Assembly (NCBI RefSeq): GCF_003755185.1 | Contig: NZ_RKIC01000013.1 | Coordinates: 124,001-188,000, forward strand | Length of the DNA: 64,000 nt | Direction of reading: 5' to 3' | Origin: Frigoribacterium sp. PhB24 | Lineage (GTDB): Bacteria; Actinomycetota; Actinomycetes; Actinomycetales; Microbacteriaceae | Shown: one piece after another, positions 1 to 8,425 of the stretch | Layout: each line of letters opens with the position of its first letter | How positions within the stretch are numbered: the first letter of the stretch is position 1 | Notes under the pieces: generated by a model | The model's input: only the letters and a program-made list of their open reading frames with translations | Told to the model about the DNA's origin: nothing | Databases searched by the model: none | Program-made: the position numbers and the translations under genes

Positions 1-2
1 CC

Positions 3-1874
3 GTCGTGGTCCCCGCCGATCGCCTGGGCCTGACCGGTCGCGCCTTCGGTGCGCGAGCCCTCGGGGCCCGCGTGCTCGACGCGTCGGGCAGCCAGGTGGC
101 TCAGACCCGCAGCAGCGTGGTCTGGTACCCCGCCGACAGCTTCCAGCCGACCCGCGTCGCGGTCGCCGTGCCGATCACGACGCCCGAGAGCGAGACGGGC
201 GTCCTCGACGCCTCCGCCCTGGCCGCCTACACCTCGGACGGCGGGGTGCTGCGCCGCGAGCTCGACGCCGTGGCCGGCACGGGGGCGACCCTTGGCGTCG
301 ACCCGATGATCGTCGCGTCGATCCGCCTGCTCGGCACCGAGGCCCCGCAGTCGGCCGTCGACTGGCTCGCCGAATTGCAGGCCCTGCCGAACGACATGTT
401 CCCCCTGGCGTACGCCGACGCCGACCTCGCCGGGCTCCGACAGGCCGGCGCGACGACCGTCCCCGCGGTGACCTCGCTCGACACGCTGGTCGAACCCGAT
501 CGCTTCGAGGGCATGCCGGCGGCCACCGACGCACCCACCGAGGCACCGACCGACCCGACACCGGGGGCGAGTGGCGGTCCGGGCACGGGCGTCGCCGGCT
601 CCGACCCCACGGCCCTCCCCACCGACGGGGCCACGGACGCGCCGACCGACGAGCCCACGCCCTCCGGGACGCCGGCCGACGGGGTGGTTCTGCCGACGAC
701 CGCGCAGCTGTTGGACTTCCCGTGGACGCAGCGCGACGTCGTCTGGCCGCGGGAGTCGTCCGTCGTGTCCGCCGACCTGACGGCGTTCGCCGCCGGCCCC
801 TACACGTCGACCATCCTCTCGAGCGGCAACGTGGACGTCGACGGCGACTCGACCGAGAACTCCGCGGTGACGGTCGGTGGCGTCGCGGCCGTCGTCTCGG
901 ACGACCCGCTGTCGGTCCTCGTCACCCAGGCGGCCGAGGCGACGACCCTCGCCGAGTGGCAGGCCACGATGGCCCGGCTCTCCGCCACCGTCGCGACCGT
1001 CGCCTACGAACGACCGAGCGACGCCCGCACCGTGTTGACCTCGCTCGAGCGCGAGTGGCCGTCGACCGGGCAGTTCCTCACACGGACGCTCCAGGCCGTC
1101 GACGGCCTGCCCTGGGTCAGCGGCGCCACGCTGACCGACGTGCTGGCGAGCACCCCGTCGACGGCGACCGTCGTGGACCGTCCAGAGAGCGATGCCCGTC
1201 TCGACCGGTTGCGTGACCTGGTGGCCGCCGACGAGAGGGTCGTCGACTTCTCGACCGCCCTCGCCGAGCCACAGCTCGTCACCGAGTCGGCCCGACTGCG
1301 CACGATGGCCCTGGCCTCGCACGCCTGGCGTGACAACGTCGACGGCTTCCCCACCGAGGTCGCCTCGGCCGTGGCCGACGCGACCGCGACGTCGGGTCTC
1401 GTGGCCGTCGTCCAGGGCTCGCCGATCTCGATCCTCGGCGACCGCTCGGCCCTCCCCCTCTACCTCGAGAACAAAACCGACTCGGTCGCGACGGTGTCGT
1501 TGAACCTGACGCCCTCGAACTCCATCCTCTCGATCGAGCGCAGCCCCATCGAGGTGACGATCCAGCCGCAGTCCCAGACGCGGGTCAGCGTGCCCGTGCA
1601 GTCCGTCGCCAACGGGACGGTCTCGGTGCAACTCCAGCTGGTGAGCCTCTCGGGCGTGGCGATCGCGACCCCGGTCGACATCCCCCTCTCGGTGCAGGCC
1701 GGGTGGGAGACCGCCATCACCTGGATCTTCGGCGTCGCCTTCGCCGCCCTGTTCGTGGGTGGCCTCTACCGCACCTTCCGCAAGCGCCGCCGCGTGCGCG
1801 ACGAAGCCCTGTCCTCCCGCGGCGGCCCGTCATCCGATGCGGCCGACCCGCCGCCCGTCCAGGAGTCCATGTGA
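3..1874 (+). CDS. DUF6049 family envelope protein, 5' end outside the window
   Basis: The reading frame is open from the first in-frame codon of the window, so the start is missing and this is the C-terminal part of a larger protein. It contains a low-complexity Thr/Pro/Asp/Ala-rich stretch (encoded at about 510-690), a long extracytoplasmic-looking region, then one hydrophobic segment (encoded at about 1710-1770) and a basic Arg-rich tail (KRRRVR). This is the topology of a single-pass protein with most of its mass outside the cell. A DUF6049 protein directly upstream of murJ is a conserved actinobacterial arrangement, and the stop overlaps the murJ start by four bases. I infer a role in envelope assembly linked to the MurJ flippase; no catalytic motif is visible. 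The family name comes from context and general resemblance. Confidence 0.75.
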   Translation, partial: VVVPADRLGLTGRAFGARALGARVLDASGSQVAQTRSSVVWYPADSFQPTRVAVAVPITTPESETGVLDASALAAYTSDGGVLRRELDAVAGTGATLGVDPMIVASIRLLGTEAPQSAVDWLAELQALPNDMFPLAYADADLAGLRQAGATTVPAVTSLDTLVEPDRFEGMPAATDAPTEAPTDPTPGASGGPGTGVAGSDPTALPTDGATDAPTDEPTPSGTPADGVVLPTTAQLLDFPWTQRDVVWPRESSVVSADLTAFAAGPYTSTILSSGNVDVDGDSTENSAVTVGGVAAVVSDDPLSVLVTQAAEATTLAEWQATMARLSATVATVAYERPSDARTVLTSLEREWPSTGQFLTRTLQAVDGLPWVSGATLTDVLASTPSTATVVDRPESDARLDRLRDLVAADERVVDFSTALAEPQLVTESARLRTMALASHAWRDNVDGFPTEVASAVADATATSGLVAVVQGSPISILGDRSALPLYLENKTDSVATVSLNLTPSNSILSIERSPIEVTIQPQSQTRVSVPVQSVANGTVSVQLQLVSLSGVAIATPVDIPLSVQAGWETAITWIFGVAFAALFVGGLYRTFRKRRRVRDEALSSRGGPSSDAADPPPVQESM

Positions 1875-3535
1875 GCAACCAGGGCGGTCTCGGTCGCGCC
1901 AGCATCCTCCTCGCGTCCGGGACGATGGTCTCGCGCGTCCTCGGCTTCGTGAAGGCGGCCGTGCTGGCCGCCGCGATCGGGCAATCGGCCAGTCGGGCGG
2001 CCGACTCGTTCGCCCTCGCCAACCAGCTGCCGAACAACATCTACGCGCTGATCGCGGGTGGCCTGCTCAGTGCCGTGCTCGTGCCGCAGATCGTGCGGGC
2101 GGCGACATCCGACGACGGAGGGCAGCGGTTCGTCAACAAGATCGTGACCCTGGGCACGATCGTCTTCGCGGCCGTCGGCCTGGCCGGCACGCTGCTCGCC
2201 CCCGTGCTCGTCCGGCTCTACGCCCAGCAGAGCTCGGACGGTGGGGCGGGGTTCACCTCGGACCAGCTCGCCCTGGCGACCGCCTTCGCCTACTGGTGCC
2301 TGCCGCAGATCTTCTTCTACGCCATGTACTCGCTGCTGAGCGAGGTGCTCAATGCCCGGCAGGTGTTCGGGCCGTTCACCTGGGCACCGGTGCTCAACAA
2401 CGTCGTGGCCATCGCCGGCCTCGTCGTCTTCATGGTGATGTTCGGCGGGGCCGTCGAGAACTCCGCGGTCGACGTCTGGACCGGTGATCGCATCTTCGTC
2501 ATCGCGGCCACGGCCACCCTGGGCGTCCTGGCTCAGGCGGCGTTCCTGCTCCTGTTCTGGCGCCGTGCCGGCCTCGGCTTCCGCCCCGACTTCCGGTGGC
2601 GCGGCGTCGGCCTCGGTGCCACGGGCAAGGCGGCCGGCTGGCTGTTCGGCATGGTCCTCGTCACCCAGCTGGCGGGGCTGGTGCAGAGCCGAGTCGCCAC
2701 CCTGGGCAGCGAGGTGGGTGCCTCGAACGCGGTGCTCGCGAACGCCTGGCTGCTCTTCATGCTGCCGCACGGCATCATCGCCGTGTCGATCGGCACCGCG
2801 TACTTCACGCGCATGAGCGGCCACGCCTCGCGGGGCGACCTGCGGGCCGTCCGCGCCGACATGTCGCAGTCCCTCCGGGCCATCGGCATGTTCATGGTGT
2901 TCGCGGCCGTCGCCATGTGCGTCGTGGCCTACCCGTTCGCCCGGTTCTTCGAGGTCGACTTCGCCGGGTCGACCCGCACGGCCGAGGTGATCCTCGGCTA
3001 CATGCCCGGTCTCGTCCTGTTCAGCGTGCTCTTCATCGTGCAGCGGGTGTTCTACTCGATGCACGACCAGCGCACGCCGTTCTTCCTCCAGCTCGTCCAG
3101 TCGGGCATCTTCGTCGCGGGCGTGGCGGTCTCGGCCGCGGTGGTGGCCCCGGAGCACATCGCGATGGCCATCGCCATCACGACGTCGATCGCGGGCTCGA
3201 GCCAGGCCGTCGTCGCGCTCTGGGTGGTCAAGAAGCGCCTGGGCGGCATCGACGGCCGCTGGGTGCTGCGGCGCTACGTCCAGTTCTTCGTCTTCTCGCT
3301 CGTCGCCGGCGCGGTGGGCCTCGTCGTCGTGACCGTCCTGGGCGGTTTCTCGGCCGACGGCTTCGCGCAGTCGGGCCGCGTACCGGGTGTGCTGACCGTC
3401 GTCGTGGCCGGTGCCGTCATGGGGCTGGTCTACGGAGCGCTGCTCTGGTTCGCACGGATCCCCGAGCTGCGGGTGCTGACCACGCCGGTGACGACACGTC
3501 TGGCACCCGCCGTCTCGCGCCTCCTGCGCCGCTGA
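1871..3535 (+). CDS. murJ: Lipid II flippase MurJ (MviN family)
   Basis: Polytopic membrane protein of 554 residues with the MviN signature near the N terminus (GTMVSRVLGFVKAAVLAAAI) and about 14 hydrophobic segments. It belongs to the MOP superfamily that flips lipid II across the cytoplasmic membrane for peptidoglycan synthesis. I chose the GTG at 1871 because it overlaps the preceding stop (GTGA), has AGGAG five bases upstream and yields the normal N terminus; the frame remains open further upstream but would run inside the DUF6049 gene. Many mycobacterial MurJ proteins carry a C-terminal pseudokinase extension; this one ends soon after the last helix, so it is the short form. Confidence 0.93.
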   Translation: MSNQGGLGRASILLASGTMVSRVLGFVKAAVLAAAIGQSASRAADSFALANQLPNNIYALIAGGLLSAVLVPQIVRAATSDDGGQRFVNKIVTLGTIVFAAVGLAGTLLAPVLVRLYAQQSSDGGAGFTSDQLALATAFAYWCLPQIFFYAMYSLLSEVLNARQVFGPFTWAPVLNNVVAIAGLVVFMVMFGGAVENSAVDVWTGDRIFVIAATATLGVLAQAAFLLLFWRRAGLGFRPDFRWRGVGLGATGKAAGWLFGMVLVTQLAGLVQSRVATLGSEVGASNAVLANAWLLFMLPHGIIAVSIGTAYFTRMSGHASRGDLRAVRADMSQSLRAIGMFMVFAAVAMCVVAYPFARFFEVDFAGSTRTAEVILGYMPGLVLFSVLFIVQRVFYSMHDQRTPFFLQLVQSGIFVAGVAVSAAVVAPEHIAMAIAITTSIAGSSQAVVALWVVKKRLGGIDGRWVLRRYVQFFVFSLVAGAVGLVVVTVLGGFSADGFAQSGRVPGVLTVVVAGAVMGLVYGALLWFARIPELRVLTTPVTTRLAPAVSRLLRR

Positions 3536-3570
3536 CCGCCCCTGCCAGGCCCGCGGGAATGCCCCGTCGG

Positions 3571-3576
3571 TAGGAT
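3571..3576 (+). promoter_or_regulatory. Possible -10 element upstream of trxB
   Basis: The hexamer TAGGAT fits the actinobacterial TANNNT -10 pattern and lies in the 134-bp murJ-trxB gap, giving a leader of about 85 bases. No convincing -35 is visible, so this is only a candidate. Confidence 0.3.
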
Positions 3577-3669
3577 GCGTTCCACCAGACGATCGAGGGA
3601 TCCGACCGCCCGAGCCACCGCTCGCGGGTCGTCTTCCCGCTCGTGAAGTTCTCCTCCAGGAAGGTGCCC

Positions 3670-4662
3670 ATGCGCCAGGTCATCATCATCGGTTCCGGCC
3701 CCGCCGGCTACACGGCCGGCATCTACGCCGCCCGGGCCGGTCTGCGCCCCCTCATCGTCGCGAGCTCGGTCGAGGCCGGCGGCGAGCTCATGAAGACCAC
3801 CGAGGTCGAGAACTTCCCCGGCTTCCCCGACGGCATCCAGGGCCCAGAGCTCATGTTCAAAATGCAAGAGCAAGCCGAGAAGTTCGGCGCCGAGGTCCTT
3901 CTCGACGACGTCACCGCCGTCGACCTGACCGGCGACGTGAAGAAGGTCACGCTCGGCAACGGCACCGTCGAAGAGAGCCTCACGGTGATCTTCGCCACGG
4001 GCAGCGCGTACCGCAAGCTCGGCCTCGCGGACGAAGAGCGCCTGAGCGGCCGCGGCGTCAGCTGGTGCGCCACCTGTGACGGCTTCTTCTTCAAGGAGAA
4101 GGCGATCGCCGTCGTCGGCGGCGGTGACTCCGCGATGGAAGAAGCGACGTTCCTCACCCGCTTCGCCTCGAAGGTCTACGTGATCCACCGCTCGAGCAGC
4201 CTGCGCGCGTCGAAGATCATGCAAGACAGGGCGCACGCCAACGACAAGATCGAGTTCCTCTTCGACAAGCAGGTCACGGCGATCCTCGGCGGCGAGAAGG
4301 CCACCGGCGTCACGCTGACCGACACGGTCGACGGCAGCACGAGCGACCTCGACCTCGACGGCCTGTTCATCGCGATCGGCAACGACCCCCGCGTCCACTT
4401 GGTGCACGGTCAGGTCGACCTGACCTCGGACGGCACCATCGCCGTGCAGGGCCGCAGTTCGAAGACCAACCTGACCGGCGTGTTCGCCGCGGGCGACGTG
4501 ATCGACGCCACCTACCGGCAGGCAGCCACCGCCGCAGCCTCCGGCACCGTCGCGGCGCTCGACGTCGAGCACTACCTGGCCTCGCTCGACCAGACCTTCC
4601 TGGCCGAGCAGACCGTCGGATCGGCCGAGGGCGTCGAGACGTCCGAGTCCGTGGTCGCCTGA
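3670..4662 (+). CDS. trxB: Thioredoxin-disulfide reductase
   Basis: NADPH-dependent flavoenzyme of 330 residues that reduces thioredoxin in the cytoplasm. The sequence shows the FAD dinucleotide fold at the N terminus (GSGPAGYTAGIYAARAGL), the redox pair CATC at residues 133-136, the NADPH-binding motif GGGDSA at about 150 and the C-terminal FAD motif GVFAAGDVIDATYRQA. The ATG at 3670 is preferred over an upstream GTG because AGGAAGG lies just before it and the protein then starts MRQVIIIGSG, as in the family. It is followed 47 bp later by trxA, forming a trxBA pair as in most Actinobacteria. Confidence 0.97.
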   Translation: MRQVIIIGSGPAGYTAGIYAARAGLRPLIVASSVEAGGELMKTTEVENFPGFPDGIQGPELMFKMQEQAEKFGAEVLLDDVTAVDLTGDVKKVTLGNGTVEESLTVIFATGSAYRKLGLADEERLSGRGVSWCATCDGFFFKEKAIAVVGGGDSAMEEATFLTRFASKVYVIHRSSSLRASKIMQDRAHANDKIEFLFDKQVTAILGGEKATGVTLTDTVDGSTSDLDLDGLFIAIGNDPRVHLVHGQVDLTSDGTIAVQGRSSKTNLTGVFAAGDVIDATYRQAATAAASGTVAALDVEHYLASLDQTFLAEQTVGSAEGVETSESVVA

Positions 4663-4709
4663 CCCGCGCCTCCCGACCCCCACCAGATCACCCTGACGAA
4701 AGGAACACC

Positions 4710-5036
4710 ATGAGCAGCGCCAAAGCAGTGACCGACGCGTCCTTCGAGGCCGACGTCCTCAACTCCGACAAGACGATCCTGGTCGACTTCTGGGCCGAGT
4801 GGTGCGGCCCGTGCCGCGCCGTGTCGCCGATCCTCGACCAGATCGCCGCAGAGCACGGCGACAAGATCGAGATCGTCAAGCTCAACGTCGACGACAACCC
4901 GCAGACCGCCATGAAGTACCAGATCACGTCGATCCCGGCCATGAAGGTCTACCGCGGCGGCGAGGTCGTCAAGACCGTCATCGGCGCCAAGCCCAAGCCG
5001 GCCCTCGAGGCCGACCTGGCGGAGTTCATCGCGTAG
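4710..5036 (+). CDS. trxA: Thioredoxin
   Basis: Protein of 108 residues with the thioredoxin active site WCGPC (Cys32 and Cys35), the cis-Pro segment SIPAMKVYRGG and the usual beta-alpha-beta layout. It is the cytoplasmic dithiol donor recycled by the adjacent TrxB. An AAAGGA ribosome-binding site precedes the ATG, and a perfect 20-bp hairpin begins 15 bases after the stop, closing the trxBA unit. Confidence 0.97.
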   Translation: MSSAKAVTDASFEADVLNSDKTILVDFWAEWCGPCRAVSPILDQIAAEHGDKIEIVKLNVDDNPQTAMKYQITSIPAMKVYRGGEVVKTVIGAKPKPALEADLAEFIA

Positions 5037-5050
5037 TCGACACCGACACC

Positions 5051-5094
5051 ACGACGAGAGCCCGCCCAGCACACGCTGGGCGGGCTCTCGTCGT
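5051..5094 (+). terminator. Strong hairpin terminator after trxA
   Basis: Perfect 20-bp inverted repeat (arms 5051-5070 and 5075-5094) with a four-base loop ACAC, very GC-rich and without a U-tract. U-less hairpins are common terminators in Actinobacteria. It separates trxBA from the aminotransferase. Confidence 0.85.
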
Positions 5095-5112
5095 CCCCGG
5101 CCCGGACGGGCA

Positions 5113-5118
5113 TAGTCT
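5113..5118 (+). promoter_or_regulatory. Possible -10 element for the aminotransferase gene
   Basis: TAGTCT matches TANNNT and lies just after the trxA terminator, giving a leader of roughly 30 bases to the ATG at 5154. No clear -35 is visible. Confidence 0.3.
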
Positions 5119-5153
5119 TGACCGCATTACCCTCTGACAGAACAGGGACACCG

Positions 5154-6458
5154 ATGAGCGACAAGGGCACCAACCTCGATCCGTGGTACGACTCGTACGC
5201 CGACCGTACGGCCGGCCTCAGCGCCTCCGAGGTCCGAGCCCTGTTCGCCGTCGCCTCCCGCCCCGAGGTCGTCTCGCTGGCCGGCGGCATGCCGTACGTG
5301 TCGGCCCTGCCCCGAGAGCTGGTCACCGGAGCCATCGACCGCGTCATGGCCGACGGGGGAGCGATGGCGATGCAGTACGGCAGCGGTCAGGGCACCCCCG
5401 CCATCCGCGAGCACATCATGCAGATCATGGCGATGGAGGGCATCCGCGGCAGCGCCGACGACGTGGTGGTCACGACGGGCTCACAGCAGGCCCTCGACCT
5501 CGTCACCCGCCTCTTCGTGAACCCCGGTGACGTCGTCCTCGCCGAGTCACCCAGCTACGTCGGTGCGCTCGGCGTCTTCAAGGCGTACCAGGCCGACGTC
5601 GTCCACGTCTCGATGGACGAGCACGGCCTCGTGCCCGAAGCCCTGCGCGAGGCCATCGCAGCCGTCAGGGCCCGTGGTGGTCGCATCAAGTTCCTCTACA
5701 CGATCCCGAACTTCCACAACCCGGCCGGCGTCACGCTCACCTGGGCCCGTCGGGTCGAGATCCTCGAGATCTGCCGCTCGGCCGGCATCCTGGTCCTCGA
5801 GGACAACCCGTACGGTCTGCTCTACTTCGACCAGCCGGCCCCCCAGGCGATGCGCTCGATCGACGACGAGGGTGTCATCTACCTCGGGTCGTTCTCCAAG
5901 ACGCTCGCGCCCGGATTCCGGGTGGGGTGGGCCCTCGCTCCGCACGCCATCCGCGAGAAGCTCATCCTCGCGAACGAGTCGGCCACCCTGTCGCCGAACT
6001 CGTTCGGGCAGTTCGTCATCACCGAGTACCTCGACCAGGCCGACTGGCGCGGGCAGATCGAGACCTTCCGCGCGTTGTACCGCGAGCGGCGCGACGCGAT
6101 GATCTCGGCGCTGGGGGAGTACCTCCCGTCCCTCACCTGGAACGTCCCCGACGGGGGCTTCTTCGTCTGGGTCGGGTTGCCTCCCGAGCTCGACTCCAAG
6201 GCCATGCTGCCCCGAGCGGTCAAAGAGCTCGTGGCTTACACGCCCGGCACGGCGTTCTTCGCCGACGGCGACGGCCGACAGAACATCCGCCTCTCGTTCT
6301 GCTATCCGACGCCCGAGTCGATTCGCACGGGGGTCGCACGCCTCGCCAATGTCGTCAACGGCGAGATCGACCTGCTGCGCACGTTCTCCCCCGCGAGCCT
6401 GCCTCAGCCCGTCGCGCGCCCCCAGAGCGTCGCCGTGCCACCCCCGAACACCATTTGA
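5154..6458 (+). CDS. PLP-dependent aminotransferase, class I/II (2-aminoadipate/MocR-like fold)
   Basis: Protein of 434 residues. The PLP lysine is Lys249 in SFSKTLAPGFRVGWA, and EDNPYGLLYFD and the NFHNPAGVT segment are typical of fold-type I aminotransferases of the LysN/2-aminoadipate group. There is no N-terminal GntR DNA-binding domain, so it is an enzyme and not a MocR regulator. The ATG at 5154 is preferred over an upstream in-frame start at 5118, which would overlap the predicted -10 element. An aminotransferase here, between trxA and parB, is a conserved origin-region neighbour in Actinobacteria. Its substrate cannot be deduced from sequence. Confidence 0.85.
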   Translation: MSDKGTNLDPWYDSYADRTAGLSASEVRALFAVASRPEVVSLAGGMPYVSALPRELVTGAIDRVMADGGAMAMQYGSGQGTPAIREHIMQIMAMEGIRGSADDVVVTTGSQQALDLVTRLFVNPGDVVLAESPSYVGALGVFKAYQADVVHVSMDEHGLVPEALREAIAAVRARGGRIKFLYTIPNFHNPAGVTLTWARRVEILEICRSAGILVLEDNPYGLLYFDQPAPQAMRSIDDEGVIYLGSFSKTLAPGFRVGWALAPHAIREKLILANESATLSPNSFGQFVITEYLDQADWRGQIETFRALYRERRDAMISALGEYLPSLTWNVPDGGFFVWVGLPPELDSKAMLPRAVKELVAYTPGTAFFADGDGRQNIRLSFCYPTPESIRTGVARLANVVNGEIDLLRTFSPASLPQPVARPQSVAVPPPNTI

Positions 6459-6536
6459 CCAGCACTTTATGCAATCTGCTGCCCCATAGTGCAGATGTCG
6501 ACCCACCTGACATGAGGAAGAGACCCGGACCCCACC

Positions 6537-7499
6537 ATGGCAACGAGTGAGCTGCGAACCGTCACCGTACTCGCCGGAGGGATCTCGCACGAACGCGACG
6601 TCTCCCTCCGATCCGGGAGGCGCGTGGTCGACAGTCTCGTCACCTACGGCATCGAGGTCGAGCTCCGCGATCCCGACGCAACCTTGCTCGGACACCTGGC
6701 GACGACTCGACCCGACGTCGTGTGGCCCGCGCTGCACGGTGCCAGCGGAGAGGACGGAGCCCTGCGCGGTCTCCTCGAGGCGCTCGACGTCCCCTTCGTC
6801 GGAAGCACGGCTGCCGCCGCACGATTGGCCTGGGACAAACCCACGGCGAAAGAGCTCGCTCGACGCGCCGGTGTGTCCACGCCACGGGGCATCACGTTGT
6901 CGCACGACGCCTTCCGTGAGCTCGGCGCAGTCGGCGTGCTGGCGGCGATCGCCGAAGAGCACCCGGTGCCCGTCGTCGTGAAGCCGGCGCGAGGCGGGTC
7001 GGCCCAGGGTGTCACGGTCGTCGACGACATCGGCGCCCTGCCCAGGGCCATGGTCGACGCGTACACCTACTGCGACGACGTCATCGTCGAGCAGAAGATC
7101 ACCGGCACCGAGGTCGCCGTCGGTGTCATCGACACGGGCGACGGCCCCATCGCCCTCCCGGCCGTCGAGATCGTGCCCCGCCAGGGGTTCTACGGGTTCG
7201 AGGCTCGCTACAACGCGGGGGAGACCACGTTCTACACACCCGCTCGACTCGCCCCGTCGGCTGCAGAAGCCGCCGCGCACGCCGCTGTCGCCGTCCATGA
7301 GGCCCTCGGGTTGAGGCATCTGTCGCGTGTGGACCTCATCGTCGACGCGACAGGGACGCCGTGGTTCCTGGAAGTCAACGTGTTGCCCGGCCTGACCGAG
7401 ACGTCGCTCGTCCCCATGGCCCTGGAGTCCGCAGGCTACGAACTCGGCATGTTCTACGCCGCCCTCGCAGAGAAGGCCGTGGCTGACCACCACCGCTGA
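6537..7499 (+). CDS. D-alanine-D-alanine ligase family ATP-grasp protein
   Basis: Protein of 320 residues. N-terminal Ddl signature (LAGGISHERDVSLRSGRRV), ATP-grasp glycine-rich segment (VVKPARGGSAQGVTVV), metal-binding region ending EVNVLPGLTETS near the C terminus. Ddl enzymes join two D-alanines for peptidoglycan precursors. This copy sits beside parAB and far from any mur cluster, a position where Actinobacteria often carry a second Ddl-like gene, so it may be a paralogue with another carboxylate-amine substrate. GAGGAAGAG upstream of the ATG is a plausible ribosome-binding region. The stop is 12 bp before the first parS palindrome. Confidence 0.8.
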   Translation: MATSELRTVTVLAGGISHERDVSLRSGRRVVDSLVTYGIEVELRDPDATLLGHLATTRPDVVWPALHGASGEDGALRGLLEALDVPFVGSTAAAARLAWDKPTAKELARRAGVSTPRGITLSHDAFRELGAVGVLAAIAEEHPVPVVVKPARGGSAQGVTVVDDIGALPRAMVDAYTYCDDVIVEQKITGTEVAVGVIDTGDGPIALPAVEIVPRQGFYGFEARYNAGETTFYTPARLAPSAAEAAAHAAVAVHEALGLRHLSRVDLIVDATGTPWFLEVNVLPGLTETSLVPMALESAGYELGMFYAALAEKAVADHHR

Positions 7500-7511
7500 T
7501 GAGCGCCGAGT

Positions 7512-7533
7512 CAACGTTTCACGTGAAACGTTG
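7512..7533. promoter_or_regulatory. parS site 1 (extended palindrome)
   Basis: Contains the parS core GTTTCACGTGAAAC within a perfect 22-bp palindrome (CAACGTTTCAC and its complement). parS is the loading site for ParB-CTP clamps near the origin. It lies just after the Ddl-like gene and about 0.9 kb from parB. Confidence 0.93.
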
Positions 7534-8302
7534 GCAGGGTGCTGCGGGGCCTCGATCACGACAGCTCGATGTCGAAGTAGTGAGAGGCGCGATACCTACC
7601 GTTCAACCGATGCAGTGATGTCTCACCACCCACTGACCGAGATTATGGGACACCACAAGATCTCGACGACCTGGTTCAGCCACCACGGACCACGTGTGAA
7701 GACACCCCCCTCGCACCCAATGACATCAGCTGCCACCCAACGACCATACTGCACGCGAATGGCCCTTGACCGGGTATTGCTCTACTCCGCTTGATTGACA
7801 CTGATGGGTCTGGAATCAGGCGTCCACAGTCACGACAGTAGGTGCGGCTTCTCTCCGACTGACGAATGGTCTCGACTCCGCGTTCCAGTTCGAAGTCGCA
7901 GGCCGATGGACGGCAGCGGAGTAGGAGTAGCAGCCGGATCTACGGAGACGGTCAACCGATTCACCGCCCCCGGGCACCACTCGACGCCCATCGGCATGCT
8001 TCGTTCGGTCCGTGCCCCGAAGGGTGATCGGCTGATGCCCCCTCTGGCACTCGACACGGCCGTCCGCACTCTGCACCTGCCGGTGGCTAGAGGCAAGAGT
8101 CTCGGCTGACCGCAGGACTCGTCACTGACCCGTCATGCGTCAGGCCTGCACCTCGGACCTCGGGCCGTGTCCGACACGGTATCGACCGCCTGGGGTACGA
8201 CACCCCCGACAGAGGAGGCCTCGGCACATTGGCAGCCGGATAACTGAAGGCGAATTAGAGACTGGGACCGGAAGGCGAGCCAGGACTCAGCTGCCCAGAT
8301 CC
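7534..8302. other. Long gap without a credible gene between parS sites
   Basis: About 770 bp in which short frames exist on both strands but none has a ribosome-binding site, a recognisable motif or codon usage like its neighbours; the GC content looks lower than the flanking genes. It is bounded by parS sites on each side. It could be a centromere-like spacer, an undetected RNA or a decayed gene. I see no tRNA, repeat array or mobile-element end in it. Confidence 0.6.
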
Positions 8303-8303
8303 C

Positions 8304-8317
8304 GTTTCACGTGAAAC
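8304..8317. promoter_or_regulatory. parS site 2
   Basis: Exact 14-bp core GTTTCACGTGAAAC, identical to the conserved bacterial parS core, about 110 bp beyond the parB stop codon. Confidence 0.93.
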
Positions 8318-8384
8318 ATCGCCCCTGTGGCACACCTTCGGCCATGGACACGTGCATCCTGCCGCAGAGCGACAGGAGTGCGAC

Positions 8385-8398
8385 GTTTCACGTGAAAC
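8385..8398. promoter_or_regulatory. parS site 3
   Basis: Exact core GTTTCACGTGAAAC, 27 bp beyond the parB stop codon and 81 bp from site 2. With sites 1 and 4 it makes a four-site cluster of about 2.8 kb roughly 4-6 kb from dnaA. Confidence 0.93.
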
Positions 8399-8425
8399 CG
8401 TCCAGATAGGGGGTAGAGGTGGGAA

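Noticed and set aside
1766..3157. A 463-codon frame antisense to murJ
   Set aside because: His/Arg/Glu-rich composition typical of a shadow of a membrane protein gene, no start signals.
7531..8109. Two adjacent rightward frames of 87 and 104 codons in the parS gap
   Set aside because: No ribosome-binding site, no motif and odd composition (many Ser, His, Arg); kept as non-coding.
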